Shown here one piece after another: positions 6,548 to 14,282 of a stretch of 64,000 bases of DNA. The DNA is taken from NCBI GenBank assembly GCA_031550125.1, contig JAVBOW010000006.1:20150-84149 (forward strand). The letters are read 5' to 3'. Numbering within the stretch: the stretch's first letter is position 1; each line of letters starts with the position of its first letter. A program made the position numbers and the translations under genes. This stretch comes from JAVBOW01 sp031550125 (GTDB taxonomy: Bacteria; Bacteroidota; Bacteroidia; Bacteroidales; Rikenellaceae). The notes under the pieces were generated by a model. It searched no databases. It was not told where the DNA came from and saw only the letters and a list, made by a program, of their open reading frames with translations.

Positions 6548-7765
6548 TTATAGCAAATTTGCCATCGCCTCGTCAATCTGGCTATTCTCAAAGCTATCCA
6601 GATATATCTGCGTTGTGGCAAGGTCTGAATGACCGAGGCTTTCTGATATTATGGCGATATTGACTCCAGAGCGTTTTAGGACGGTCGCGTAGGTATGGCG
6701 GGCAACGTAGGTGGTCATATTTTCAACCCCTATGCTTGCTCCGAGTTTGCGGAGTTCTCGATTGACTTTCTTTAGTACCTTTTTGATTCGGTCGCGTTTC
6801 TGCTGTTCGGTTTTGTGGGTACTTGCGTTAAGAATCGGAAAAAGGTAATCGTCATTATCCCAGAATGGACTGGCGTACTTTTTAATGATTTCGTTGGCGA
6901 TTTCATTAAGCAGGAAATTCATCGGTTTGCCTGTTTTCTTTCGAATGTAGTAAACCCTGCCGTCTTTGATGTCGCCAAAACGGAGCGATGCGATGTCCGA
7001 AAAGTTTATGCCAGCGCCTAAATAGCTAAAGATAAACATATCCTGCGCCAACTGTCGGTAATGTCCGTTTCGGGATAAGTCGAGCGTTCTAATTGTCTGT
7101 ACCTCGCCTTTGGATATTGACCGTTTTTGAGTGGTTACGTCGAATTTGCTGACCTTGTAGGTGTGGAATGGATAATGGTCGCGTTTCACAATCTCGTTTT
7201 CAATGGCCTTGTTATAAACGCTCCGCAAAGTTCGGAATAGTTGGCTCAACGTGGTTTCCCTGCAATTTCGCTTTTTAAGCCAGTCCTCGTAGCGTTTTAG
7301 AAATTGAGGGTCAATCTCCCGAAACTGAATATCGAGGCGGTTAGACGTGAAGTTTCGCAGGGAATCGAGGGAGTATTTATAGACCTCCGCATTGCCTAAC
7401 TTATCCTCGCTTTTCAGTTTCTCAATTAGATACCTGTAAAAAGAATCTACCGTTTCAAAGTGCGTTTTACGCTCCAACGTGGAAACGAGCGTTTCAGGAG
7501 TGTACTCACGTTGCTCGGTGGTCATTTCCATAATCAGACCGTTGTACTCGGTGAGTTTGGCCGAGATGAGGTTATTAATGGCCTCCTTGTTCGGGCAATT
7601 CCGCTTAGGTCGATTCTTGTCGAAATCCCAATATTTTTGGTCTATCGACAAGCCGAGGGAAACATACTTGCGTTTACGTGATTGAGTGATTCGGAGCATT
7701 AACGGGTAAGTCCCGTCGCGGAGCATTTTCGATGTGTAACAGATGACTTCTGCATTGGCTTTCAT
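6548..7765 (-). CDS. tyrosine recombinase (island integrase)
   Basis: Site-specific recombinase of the Bacteroidetes phage-integrase type, about 405 residues from ATG 7765 (MKANAEVICYTSK); the frame is open to 7855, but the extra residues overlap repeats and look non-coding. An arm-binding N-terminal domain is followed by a SAM-like core-binding domain and the catalytic domain. Seen: ARHTYATVL (Arg II), LGHSDLATTQIYL (His and the Tyr nucleophile), RKKTGK (beta-strand Lys). At the place of the first catalytic arginine the sequence reads GINFSD, so Arg I is replaced; IntDOT of CTnDOT also lacks it. Its place beside the 3' end of tRNA-Pro marks the right end of the island and the likely attachment site. 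A strong terminator follows the gene. Confidence 0.9.
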   Translation of the reverse strand: MKANAEVICYTSKMLRDGTYPLMLRITQSRKRKYVSLGLSIDQKYWDFDKNRPKRNCPNKEAINNLISAKLTEYNGLIMEMTTEQREYTPETLVSTLERKTHFETVDSFYRYLIEKLKSEDKLGNAEVYKYSLDSLRNFTSNRLDIQFREIDPQFLKRYEDWLKKRNCRETTLSQLFRTLRSVYNKAIENEIVKRDHYPFHTYKVSKFDVTTQKRSISKGEVQTIRTLDLSRNGHYRQLAQDMFIFSYLGAGINFSDIASLRFGDIKDGRVYYIRKKTGKPMNFLLNEIANEIIKKYASPFWDNDDYLFPILNASTHKTEQQKRDRIKKVLKKVNRELRKLGASIGVENMTTYVARHTYATVLKRSGVNIAIISESLGHSDLATTQIYLDSFENSQIDEAMANLL

Positions 7766-7775
7766 CTTGGTTTCT

Positions 7776-7820
7776 GGTTTACACATTGGTTTACACAAAT
7801 GGGTAAAAAACGTGTAAACC
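7776..7820. repeat. GGTTTACAC repeats upstream of the integrase
   Basis: GGTTTACACA at 7776-7785 and 7788-7797 (12-bp period) and the inverted GTGTAAACC at 7812-7820. Placed between tRNA-Pro and the integrase, they could be arm-type sites for the recombinase or an autoregulatory operator. Confidence 0.5.
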
Positions 7821-7860
7821 GTCCAAAAATCGACAAAATCAGCCGTCACCACCAAGACAC

Positions 7861-7896
7861 AAAAAAGCCTCTCAGATTGCTCTAAAAGGCCTTTTT
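7861..7896 (-). terminator. tRNA-Pro terminator
   Basis: On the minus strand AAAAAGGCC pairs with GGCTTTTTT (nine pairs, one G-U), ending in a T run just past the tRNA 3' end. It isolates the integrase from tRNA transcription. Confidence 0.65.
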
Positions 7897-7902
7897 ACCT
7901 CG

Positions 7903-7977
7903 TCGGGGTAGCGGGATTCGAACCCACGACCCCCTGCTCCCAAAGCAGGTGCGCTAACCGGACTGCGCTACACCCCG
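7903..7977 (-). tRNA. tRNA-Pro (UGG)
   Basis: A 75-nt cloverleaf on the minus strand, without encoded CCA. The acceptor CGGGGTG pairs with TACCCCG, the D stem is GCGC/GCGC, the anticodon arm is CCTGC-TTTGGGA-GCAGG with anticodon TGG, and the T arm is GTGGG-TTCGAAT-CCCGC. Its 3' end borders the integrase, so it is the likely attB of the island. Confidence 0.95.
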
Positions 7978-8301
7978 TAATATTTGTCAGGCGCGAGGCG
8001 CAGACAAACCTTATTGCGAAAGAATCCCCTCCCCTCTTTTTATCCCTTTTACCTCTGACCCAATCACCAATCACTCATCCAAAGGTAAAAAACCACTCTT
8101 TCGCGAGTGCAAATTTAGTATTTTTTCCCGTACCGCCAAACGATAGGAGGCAACTAATCCGTATTTCGGAATACAGCTTTGAAAACGGGATGGCGAAAGA
8201 GCGAAAAAACAGGCTGGCATCCAGGAAAGAGGCATCTCTTCGCTTTGCCGTTGGGTCCGAGAGTGAGCGATTTTAAACGGATTTCGAAATCAATGCCTTT
8301 T
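7978..8301. other. intergenic region upstream of tRNA-Pro
   Basis: No gene seen. It holds the probable tRNA promoter (8080-8113), a CACTC/GAGTG hairpin near 8094-8109, and two short palindromes at about 8161-8174 and 8280-8291. The rest has no feature I can name. Confidence 0.4.
8080..8113 (-). promoter_or_regulatory. probable tRNA-Pro promoter
   Basis: Minus strand: TTTG at 8113-8110, 22 bp, TACCTTTG at 8087-8080. The start would lie about 100 bases before the tRNA. The spacing is slightly long. Confidence 0.4.
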
Positions 8302-8500
8302 TCAGTCTTTCAACCAGACCATCATTGTGGCTCCGTCGCCGCGGTTATTCCAGGCGTAGTAGGGTATCATCGTTATCGGGGTCGCGAACTTTCGTCCGTC
8401 GGCTTGGCGGGCCTGGCCAGGGAATATTATCTGATCGATGCCTTTCAGAACGCCTTCGGTCACGGCGCTCACGCAAGCGTCGGTTTCGCTGCTTCCAGTT
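8302..8500 (-). pseudogene. C-terminal remnant of a GH127-type (DUF1680) glycoside hydrolase
   Basis: About 65 residues end in PYYAWNNRGDGATMMVWLKD and TGA at 8304-8302. PYYAWxNRG...MxVW is the usual C-terminal signature of beta-L-arabinofuranosidase-like GH127/GH146 proteins, which are several hundred residues long. Upstream the frame has no ATG and runs into the mnmE terminator (8518-8540), so more than 85% of the gene, including the catalytic region, is missing. The GC content matches the core genome, not the island. It looks like the stump of a gene lost by deletion at this junction. Confidence 0.65.
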
Positions 8501-8517
8501 AATATGAAAATAATAAA

Positions 8518-8540
8518 AAATCCCTTGTAATAAGAGATTT
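8518..8540 (-). terminator. terminator of the parA-mnmE operon
   Basis: Nine-base arms (8518-8526 and 8532-8540) with one C/A mismatch. On the minus strand they are followed by TTTTTTATTATTTT, 43 bp past the mnmE stop. Confidence 0.7.
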
Positions 8541-8583
8541 ACGAGAGTTAATGTATTTTTGTTATTCGCTTGTTTTACCCCGG

Positions 8584-10128
8584 TTATTTGCCGATGCAAA
8601 ACCGGGAAAAGATAGTTCCCAGTATTTCGTCGGTTGTTATTTCTCCTGTTATTGTTCCTATGTAGTGGAGGGCTTGGCGGGTTTCCTGGGCCAGCAGGTC
8701 GGCTGGTTGGTTTTCTTTCAGAGCTTTGCGGGCGCGGACTATGGATTCGGCCGAGCGTTGCAGGGCCTGGTGGTGTCTGGCGTGCGATACTATGGCCTGA
8801 CCGTTGTACAGTGGCGCGGTTTCCACGCCGGATATTAAGAAATCGGTTATCCGGCCTATGTTGATGCCGCTTTTGGCCCCGGCCAATATCACCGGCACCT
8901 CGGTGGATATATCGTAGTTTTCAAGCATGTACTCATTCCGGTTCGCCGCGTCGCTTCCTGATACGGACGGCCCACCGTTGGCCTCTGCGGACATTTGGCC
9001 GCTCTCCGATTCTGGCGATCCGTCGATTTCGACGGACGGCTGCTTACCACCGGCGTCCAACCGCGCATGGAGTTTATCGCACTGCTCTGTGGTGAGTTTG
9101 TCTATTTTGTTGACCACCACACACAGGCGTTGGTCGCCACGCAAGGTGAATGGCGGCATTGCCGTTTCCGGGCCGCTGTCCGATAAATATTCCTGGGCAT
9201 CCACCATCCACAGCACTACCGCTGCCTTTTCCACGCTTCCGTAGGTGCGTTCTATTCCCATTTTTTCGAGGAGGTCGTCGGTATGGCGTATTCCGGCGGT
9301 ATCCAGGAAGCGGAACCGCACGCCTCCGATAACCATGCCCTCTTCTATTACGTCTCGCGTGGTCCCGGCTATTTCCGACACCATCGCGCGCTCCTCTTTG
9401 AGTAATGTGTTCAGCAGCGTCGACTTGCCAGCGTTAGGTTTGCCGGTTATAGCCACGGCCACCCCCTCTTTCAGCGCGTTGCCAAGGGCGAACGAGGCTG
9501 TCAGTTCGCCGAGGCGCGACCCGATAAGCTCCATTATTGAGTCCAATTCGCTGCGGTCGGCGAATTCAACCTCCTCTTCCGAGAAATCCAGTTCCAGTTC
9601 CAATAACGACGAAAGGCGCAACAGTTCTTCGCGCAGATGTCCCAGTTCATCCGAGAATCCTCCCTTTATCTGGCTTACGGCCATCGCGTGGGTGGCCTTG
9701 TCTGCGGCGGTTATCATGTCGGCCACGGCTTCGGCTTGCGAGAGGTCCATCTTGCCGGCCAGGAACGCCCTTACTGTGAATTCCCCCGCTTCGGCGGCCC
9801 TTGCGCCGGCTTCTATCAGCAGGCTTATCACACGGCGTACGATGTAGGGCGAAGCGTGGGTGGATATCTCCACCATGTCCTCGCCCGTGTATGAATGCGG
9901 CGCGCGGAAAACGGACGCCAGCGCCTGGTCTATGGTAGAGCCGTCGGATGGGTCGGCCACCTCGCCGTAGCTTATCGTGTAGCCTTTCTTGCCGGTTAGC
10001 GGCGCACCCGAAGCGGGCCTGAAGATCTTCCCGGCTACGGCTATCGCCTCGGGTCCGCTGATCCTAATCACGGATATAGCGCCTCCGCTGCCGGTGGCAA
10101 GGGCCGTTATGGTGTCTGAGGTGTGCAA
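8584..10128 (-). CDS. mnmE: tRNA modification GTPase MnmE
   Basis: With MnmG it installs the 5-carboxymethylaminomethyl group on wobble uridine of tRNAs. 514 residues. The N-terminal tetrahydrofolate-binding domain is residues 1-120; a helical domain is split around the G domain. GTPase motifs: GKPNAGKST (229-237), DTAG (276-279), NKID (340-343), GAKSG (417-421). The C-terminal CIGK motif with the essential cysteine is intact. Between NKID and GAK there is an extra 45-50 residue Ser/Gly/Glu-rich loop (about 358-405), which explains the length above the usual 450-460. It is the last gene of the parA operon, two bases after mltD, and a terminator follows. Confidence 0.97.
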   Translation of the reverse strand: MHTSDTITALATGSGGAISVIRISGPEAIAVAGKIFRPASGAPLTGKKGYTISYGEVADPSDGSTIDQALASVFRAPHSYTGEDMVEISTHASPYIVRRVISLLIEAGARAAEAGEFTVRAFLAGKMDLSQAEAVADMITAADKATHAMAVSQIKGGFSDELGHLREELLRLSSLLELELDFSEEEVEFADRSELDSIMELIGSRLGELTASFALGNALKEGVAVAITGKPNAGKSTLLNTLLKEERAMVSEIAGTTRDVIEEGMVIGGVRFRFLDTAGIRHTDDLLEKMGIERTYGSVEKAAVVLWMVDAQEYLSDSGPETAMPPFTLRGDQRLCVVVNKIDKLTTEQCDKLHARLDAGGKQPSVEIDGSPESESGQMSAEANGGPSVSGSDAANRNEYMLENYDISTEVPVILAGAKSGINIGRITDFLISGVETAPLYNGQAIVSHARHHQALQRSAESIVRARKALKENQPADLLAQETRQALHYIGTITGEITTDEILGTIFSRFCIGK

Positions 10129-10130
10129 GG

Positions 10131-11411
10131 TTATTTATAGATTGTCAATCGTTGGCCTATGCTTAATCTGTTGGCGCTTTTGAGGTTGTTCCATTTCATG
10201 ATCTGGCTCACGGTGACCCCGTATTTTTTGGCTATCGACCCGAGGACTTCGCCGCTTTTCACCTTGTGCGTGATGGAATTTGCCGACAGCTGGGCTTTCG
10301 CCGTCACCGACGACGGGCTTTTGAGGTATTGGGCCAGGTACAGGCTGTCTTTGGCCAATATCTGGTCCTGGCATTCTATGTATTTTATAACCTGCCTGCT
10401 GGGCAGTGTAAGGGCGTAGCATTTGTTGTCCACTGCGGGGATTATGTCGAGGCGGTACTGCGGATTGAGTTCGCGCAGCACTTCCATCGGTATTTCGAGC
10501 GTCGAGGCCACCTGCTCCAGGTGCATAAGCCTGTTCACGCTTATTGTGTCCGTCGACAGCGGCAGTGGAGTGGGTATTATGGTTATGTTGTGCTGCTTAT
10601 GGAAGTTGTATGCGTATGTGGCCGCCACGAACGAGGGTATGTACCCTCGGGTTTCGCGCGGCAGGTATTCATATATGTCCCAGAATGTTTTAGCTCCGTC
10701 GCCGGCTCTTTTGAGCGCTTTGTTCACATTGCCCGACCCGCAGTTGTAGGCGGCTATGGCCAGTGTCCAGTCGCCGTATATGCCGTATAGCGTGGCGAGG
10801 AACCTGCATGCGGCGCGTGTGGCGGCCACGGGGTCGCGCCTCTGGTCTACGTACGACGATATTTCGAGTCCATACGTCTTTCCCGTGTTGTACATGAATT
10901 GCCACAGCCCGGTAGCTCCGGCGCGCGATACGGCGGTGGGGCAGAGGGCCGATTCTATCACCGGCAGCATCCTAAGCTCGAGCGGCAGGCCGGCGTTGTG
11001 CAGTTCCTGCTCTATCATTGGGAAATAATATTGCGACAGCCCCAGGATGCGCCCCATTGTGGAACGGCGCGAGTTGGTGTATGTCACTATGTATTTCTTT
11101 ATTATGTCGTTGTATGGCATCTGTATGGGCGAAATCATCATACGCAGCCTGGCGGCGTAAACCGAGTCGGGCAACGCGTCGCTCATGTTGAGCGTCGAAT
11201 CGGCGTCGAGGTCGATGAAGTCGCGGAAGAACGCCTCGTACGAGGCGGTTATGTTCTCGCAGTACCAGCGGTTCAGCAGCGAGTCGTAGAGTTCGGGCGC
11301 TGTTTCCGACAGTACGCCGTATTTATCCGCGTCTTTATGCGCGGGAGCGTTTCCCATGGCCAGCGCCGAGGCCAGGGTTGCAAGTATGGGTATTATGAGC
11401 AGTTTTTTCAT
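10131..11411 (-). CDS. mltD: membrane-bound lytic murein transglycosylase, MltD-like, with one LysM
   Basis: 426 residues. Cleaves peptidoglycan glycan strands with formation of 1,6-anhydro-muramic acid; acts in the periplasm. N-terminal signal sequence (LLIIPILATLASALAMG). The SLT catalytic domain spans about 135-290, with the catalytic Glu in PVIESALCP and the motifs GATGLWQFM and AIAAYNCGSGNV. A single C-terminal LysM (HKVKSGEVLGSIAKKYGV to the end) binds peptidoglycan; many MltD proteins have two or more. It lies between the DUF5683 gene and mnmE with spacings of 5 and 2 bases, so it is co-transcribed with parAB. Confidence 0.92.
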   Translation of the reverse strand: MKKLLIIPILATLASALAMGNAPAHKDADKYGVLSETAPELYDSLLNRWYCENITASYEAFFRDFIDLDADSTLNMSDALPDSVYAARLRMMISPIQMPYNDIIKKYIVTYTNSRRSTMGRILGLSQYYFPMIEQELHNAGLPLELRMLPVIESALCPTAVSRAGATGLWQFMYNTGKTYGLEISSYVDQRRDPVAATRAACRFLATLYGIYGDWTLAIAAYNCGSGNVNKALKRAGDGAKTFWDIYEYLPRETRGYIPSFVAATYAYNFHKQHNITIIPTPLPLSTDTISVNRLMHLEQVASTLEIPMEVLRELNPQYRLDIIPAVDNKCYALTLPSRQVIKYIECQDQILAKDSLYLAQYLKSPSSVTAKAQLSANSITHKVKSGEVLGSIAKKYGVTVSQIMKWNNLKSANRLSIGQRLTIYK

Positions 11412-11416
11412 CGTTT

Positions 11417-12529
11417 TCAGAATCTTACGGAGAATGTCAGCCCCGGAACCTGCGTGCGCGGTTTTTGCATGGAGCAGAGGTTTAGCATAGTCGGCTCGAG
11501 CGCCATCGACAGGTCGTCGCTTATGTCGTAGTCTTTCAGTTGCGCGTCCACGTGCGCGTCGACGATGTTGAGAAGGTAGAAGGCCCCGGTGAGGATTATG
11601 CAGAGGTCGCGGTTGCGGCGGTAGCTCTGTTTGTATTTCAGCAGGTCTTCCGGCGTCAGGTAGGAGGAGGCGAATTCGTCCACTGTGTTGTCGTCGCCGT
11701 CCATGCGCAGGTTGTAGGCCAGTTTGAATCGTTGGAAGCCGCGGTTGTTCCAGTCTATCATGTATGCGAACGTAGCGAATCCTCCTATCACTATCGGCAC
11801 TTTCCAGTAGCTGCGGTTGTAGAATTGCCCCGCTCCGGGCAGGATGGTCGACAGGGTGGTGGCTTTCTTCACCGAGGTCGTCGCGCCGGGATAGTTAACG
11901 GCCCCGTCGCACACGAAATAGACCCATGAGGCGTATATACCCGCCATGCAGAGCTGTCGGTAGGTGTTGTAGCGGATCATTTCGGTCTGTACCGGGTCGA
12001 GTTCCTCGCGCGGGGCGTTGCGGGCTATCATGGCGTCGTAGTTGGTTTTGTAACGCTGATAGGGTTTGTTCTCTTTGGCGAAACCGTATATGGAGGCTCC
12101 GAGGGTGGCGTAAGCCAGCGGTATCTTCCAGTATTGCTGGTTGTAAAGCTGCCCGAAGCCGGGAATTACGAGCGATATGGCGCACATGCGCGATATGGGT
12201 ATTGAATCGCGGAATATGGGAGAGTAACGCGTGTGCGTGGAGTCTTCCAGCGCCTTTTCGAGACGGCGCTGCTCCCTGCGGCTAAGGAGCGCGGCGGTAG
12301 AATCGGCCGGAATTTCCTTTGTGGGCAACACCGCTGTTTGCGATGCGGAGTCGGCTACGACTATCGGGCTTTGCTCCACCAGCCGGCCTCCCTCCACGCG
12401 GTAGGTTTTATGCTCGGACGGTGGCGGGGACGCCTTGTCATTCCGGGCCGACGCATATGCGGGCAGACATAAAGCCGCTGCGCACGACAGCGCCGCCACC
12501 AACAGATATTTCGCCCCGCGTATCCCCAT
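11417..12529 (-). CDS. DUF5683 domain membrane protein
   Basis: 370 residues with an N-terminal signal peptide (YLLVAALSCAAALCLPAYA). After a low-complexity linker, two copies of a repeated unit are visible: SLVIPGFGQLYNQQYWKIPL at about 127 and STILPGAGQFYNRSYWKVPI at about 228. Each is followed by hydrophobic helices, the internal duplication characteristic of DUF5683. Function unknown; the gene is regularly found between parB and a LysM transglycosylase in Bacteroidetes, which hints at a role linking chromosome partition or division to the envelope. Spacing to parB is 9 bases. Confidence 0.85.
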   Translation of the reverse strand: MGIRGAKYLLVAALSCAAALCLPAYASARNDKASPPPSEHKTYRVEGGRLVEQSPIVVADSASQTAVLPTKEIPADSTAALLSRREQRRLEKALEDSTHTRYSPIFRDSIPISRMCAISLVIPGFGQLYNQQYWKIPLAYATLGASIYGFAKENKPYQRYKTNYDAMIARNAPREELDPVQTEMIRYNTYRQLCMAGIYASWVYFVCDGAVNYPGATTSVKKATTLSTILPGAGQFYNRSYWKVPIVIGGFATFAYMIDWNNRGFQRFKLAYNLRMDGDDNTVDEFASSYLTPEDLLKYKQSYRRNRDLCIILTGAFYLLNIVDAHVDAQLKDYDISDDLSMALEPTMLNLCSMQKPRTQVPGLTFSVRF

Positions 12530-12538
12530 TCCTTTGCG

Positions 12539-13405
12539 TCAGAGTGAAGACAGGCGTCCGAGGAATTGCTCCACCTCGTCGTCCGAGGCGAAACCTATGG
12601 TTATTCGTCCGCCCCCTTTGGCCGATTTTTTGATCCTTATGTCGGGTGAGAAGAGCTTTTCGAGGCTCTCCACCAGCCGCGTGTAGCTTTCCGGAAACTC
12701 TTCGTCGTCGGCCTCACTCTGTGCCGGGCTTGCCTCGGGCGCGGCTTTGGCGGCCTCTTCCGTCTGGCGGACAGACAATCCCTTCTTTATTATCCGGCGC
12801 AGCAGGTGTATCTGCATCTCCTCGTCGTCCATGGCGGCTATCGCCTTCGCGTGTCCCATGGTTATCACGCGCGCCCTGAGCGCCGCCTGTATCTCCAGCG
12901 GGAGGTTGAGCAGGCGCATGTAGTTGGCCACCGTCGAGCGCTTTTTACCCACGCGTTCTGCGAGCGAATCCTGCGTCAGGCCGCATTCGTCCACCAGGCG
13001 CTGCAACGACAGGGCCACCTCTATGGCGTTTAGGTCCTCCCTCTGGATATTCTCCACCAGCGCCATCTCATGGAGATTCTGGTCGCTCACATCGCGTATG
13101 TAGGCCGGCACGGTATCGAACCCGGCCAACCTCGAGGCGCGGCAGCGGCGCTCGCCGCTGATGATGGTGTAGGTGCCGTCCTCCTCCCTCTTCAGCGTCA
13201 CGGGCTGTATCACGCCCAGGGCCTTGATGGAATCCGCCAACTCCTCCAGCGCATCCTCGTCGAATATCTCGCGGGGTTGCTTGGGGTTGGGTTTGATCAG
13301 CGACAGCTCTATCTCGCTTATAAGTCCCGTTGCCGTAATGGCCGCGGCGTTCTCTGTTTCGAATATGGCTCCCAGGCCGCGGCCCAAACCTTTATTTTTT
13401 ATCAT
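12539..13405 (-). CDS. parB: chromosome-partitioning protein ParB
   Basis: 288 residues. Binds parS sites and, with ParA, positions the replication origin region; a CTPase clamp in characterised members. Seen: the ParB/Srx-type N-terminal domain with ISGERRCRASRLAG (the CTP-binding box GERRxRA), then the KorB-like helix-turn-helix (SLAERVGKKRSTVANYMRLL), a Glu/Ala-rich linker around 210-232, and a C-terminal dimerisation part (LVESLEKLFSPDIRIKK). The start overlaps the parA stop by 14 bases, implying coupling. No obvious parS palindrome was seen in the window. Confidence 0.96.
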   Translation of the reverse strand: MIKNKGLGRGLGAIFETENAAAITATGLISEIELSLIKPNPKQPREIFDEDALEELADSIKALGVIQPVTLKREEDGTYTIISGERRCRASRLAGFDTVPAYIRDVSDQNLHEMALVENIQREDLNAIEVALSLQRLVDECGLTQDSLAERVGKKRSTVANYMRLLNLPLEIQAALRARVITMGHAKAIAAMDDEEMQIHLLRRIIKKGLSVRQTEEAAKAAPEASPAQSEADDEEFPESYTRLVESLEKLFSPDIRIKKSAKGGGRITIGFASDDEVEQFLGRLSSL

Positions 13406-14159
13406 GGTTCCGTGATATTAGTTCGTTAGCAAGGGCGAGATAGTTGTTCGTGCCGGCCGACGCGGCGTCGTGCAGAAGCACCGGCTTGCCGTAGCTGGGG
13501 GCTTCGCTCAGGCGGATGTTCCGCTGTATTACAGTTTCGAAAGCCATAGGTCCGAAATGCTCCCTCACCTCGTTCACCACCTGGTTCGAGAGCCTTGTGC
13601 GTGCGTACATCGTCAGCAGGAAACCCTCTATCTGGAGTTTGCGGTTGAGTTTTTCGCGTACCATCTTAACCGTGTTGAGTAGCTTGCCCAGCCCCTCGAG
13701 GGCGAAATACTCGCACTGCACGGGGATAAGCACCGAATCGGCGGCCACCAGCGCGTTTACAGTCACGAAACCCAGCGACGGCGAGCAGTCTATCAGTATG
13801 TAGTCGTACAGGCCGCGCAGCGGCTCGAGGACGTTCTTCATGCGGTGGTGGCCGTCTTTGATGACGGAAAGCTCCGTTTCGGCCCCCACGAGGTTGATAT
13901 TGGACGGCAACACGTCCAGGTTGTTTATTTCGGCGCTGCGGAGGATCATTCCTTCGGCGCTGTCGCCTTCTATGAGGCATTCGTATATTCCGCGTCCGTT
14001 GATGTCGAATCCCAGGCCGGAAGTGGCGTTTGCCTGCGGGTCGGCGTCGGCCAAAAGCACCCTCTTCCCTGCCACGGCAAGGCTTGCGGCCAGGTTTATG
14101 GCCGTGGTGGTCTTGCCGACACCTCCTTTTTGATTCGCCAGCGCGATGATCTTACCCAT
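13392..14159 (-). CDS. parA: chromosome-partitioning ATPase ParA (Soj)
   Basis: About 255 residues from ATG 14159 (MGKIIALANQKGG); the frame is open to 14198, but a TAATTTTG box at 14193-14186 lies in that extension, so the inner start is preferred. Deviant Walker A KGGVGKTTT with the signature lysine, Walker A' region (LLADADPQANATSG), and Walker B (YILIDCSPSLG) are present. It is a dimerising ATPase that moves ParB-parS complexes over the nucleoid. First gene of the leftward operon parA-parB-DUF5683-mltD-mnmE, divergent from argF. Confidence 0.96.
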   Translation of the reverse strand: MGKIIALANQKGGVGKTTTAINLAASLAVAGKRVLLADADPQANATSGLGFDINGRGIYECLIEGDSAEGMILRSAEINNLDVLPSNINLVGAETELSVIKDGHHRMKNVLEPLRGLYDYILIDCSPSLGFVTVNALVAADSVLIPVQCEYFALEGLGKLLNTVKMVREKLNRKLQIEGFLLTMYARTRLSNQVVNEVREHFGPMAFETVIQRNIRLSEAPSYGKPVLLHDAASAGTNNYLALANELISRNHDKK

Positions 14160-14185
14160 TACAATCAGACTAATTCTTAATCGGA

Positions 14186-14193
14186 CAAAATTA
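14186..14193 (-). promoter_or_regulatory. -7 box TAATTTTG of the parA operon
   Basis: Minus strand; predicted start near 14180, about 20 bases before ATG 14159. The -33 element is weak. Confidence 0.5.
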
Positions 14194-14231
14194 GTCAAAT
14201 TCTTTGAAGTCCTCCCATCTTAGGCCCGGAT

Positions 14232-14262
14232 TTTGTGAAAAGCCCCGAAATAACTACATTTG
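14232..14262 (+). promoter_or_regulatory. argF promoter
   Basis: TTTG at 14232-14235, 19 bp, TACATTTG at 14255-14262: a full Bacteroidetes promoter. The start near 14268 leaves a leader of only about 15 bases. Confidence 0.75.
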
Positions 14263-14282
14263 GAACGTAATACTTGTCCGAT

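Noticed and set aside
1..7902. CRISPR array or toxin-antitoxin pair in the island
   Set aside because: No regularly spaced repeats beyond the three iteron-like copies, and no ORF pair with recognisable toxin or antitoxin motifs.
8202..8218. A 14-bp sequence AAAAACAGGCTGGC shared with 28776-28789, suggesting a dispersed repeat
   Set aside because: A few 14-base matches are expected by chance in 64 kb, and the flanks do not align.
13392..13420. A parS site near parB
   Set aside because: The GGTTCCGTGATATT sequence is not a convincing palindrome; no parS-like site was found in the window.
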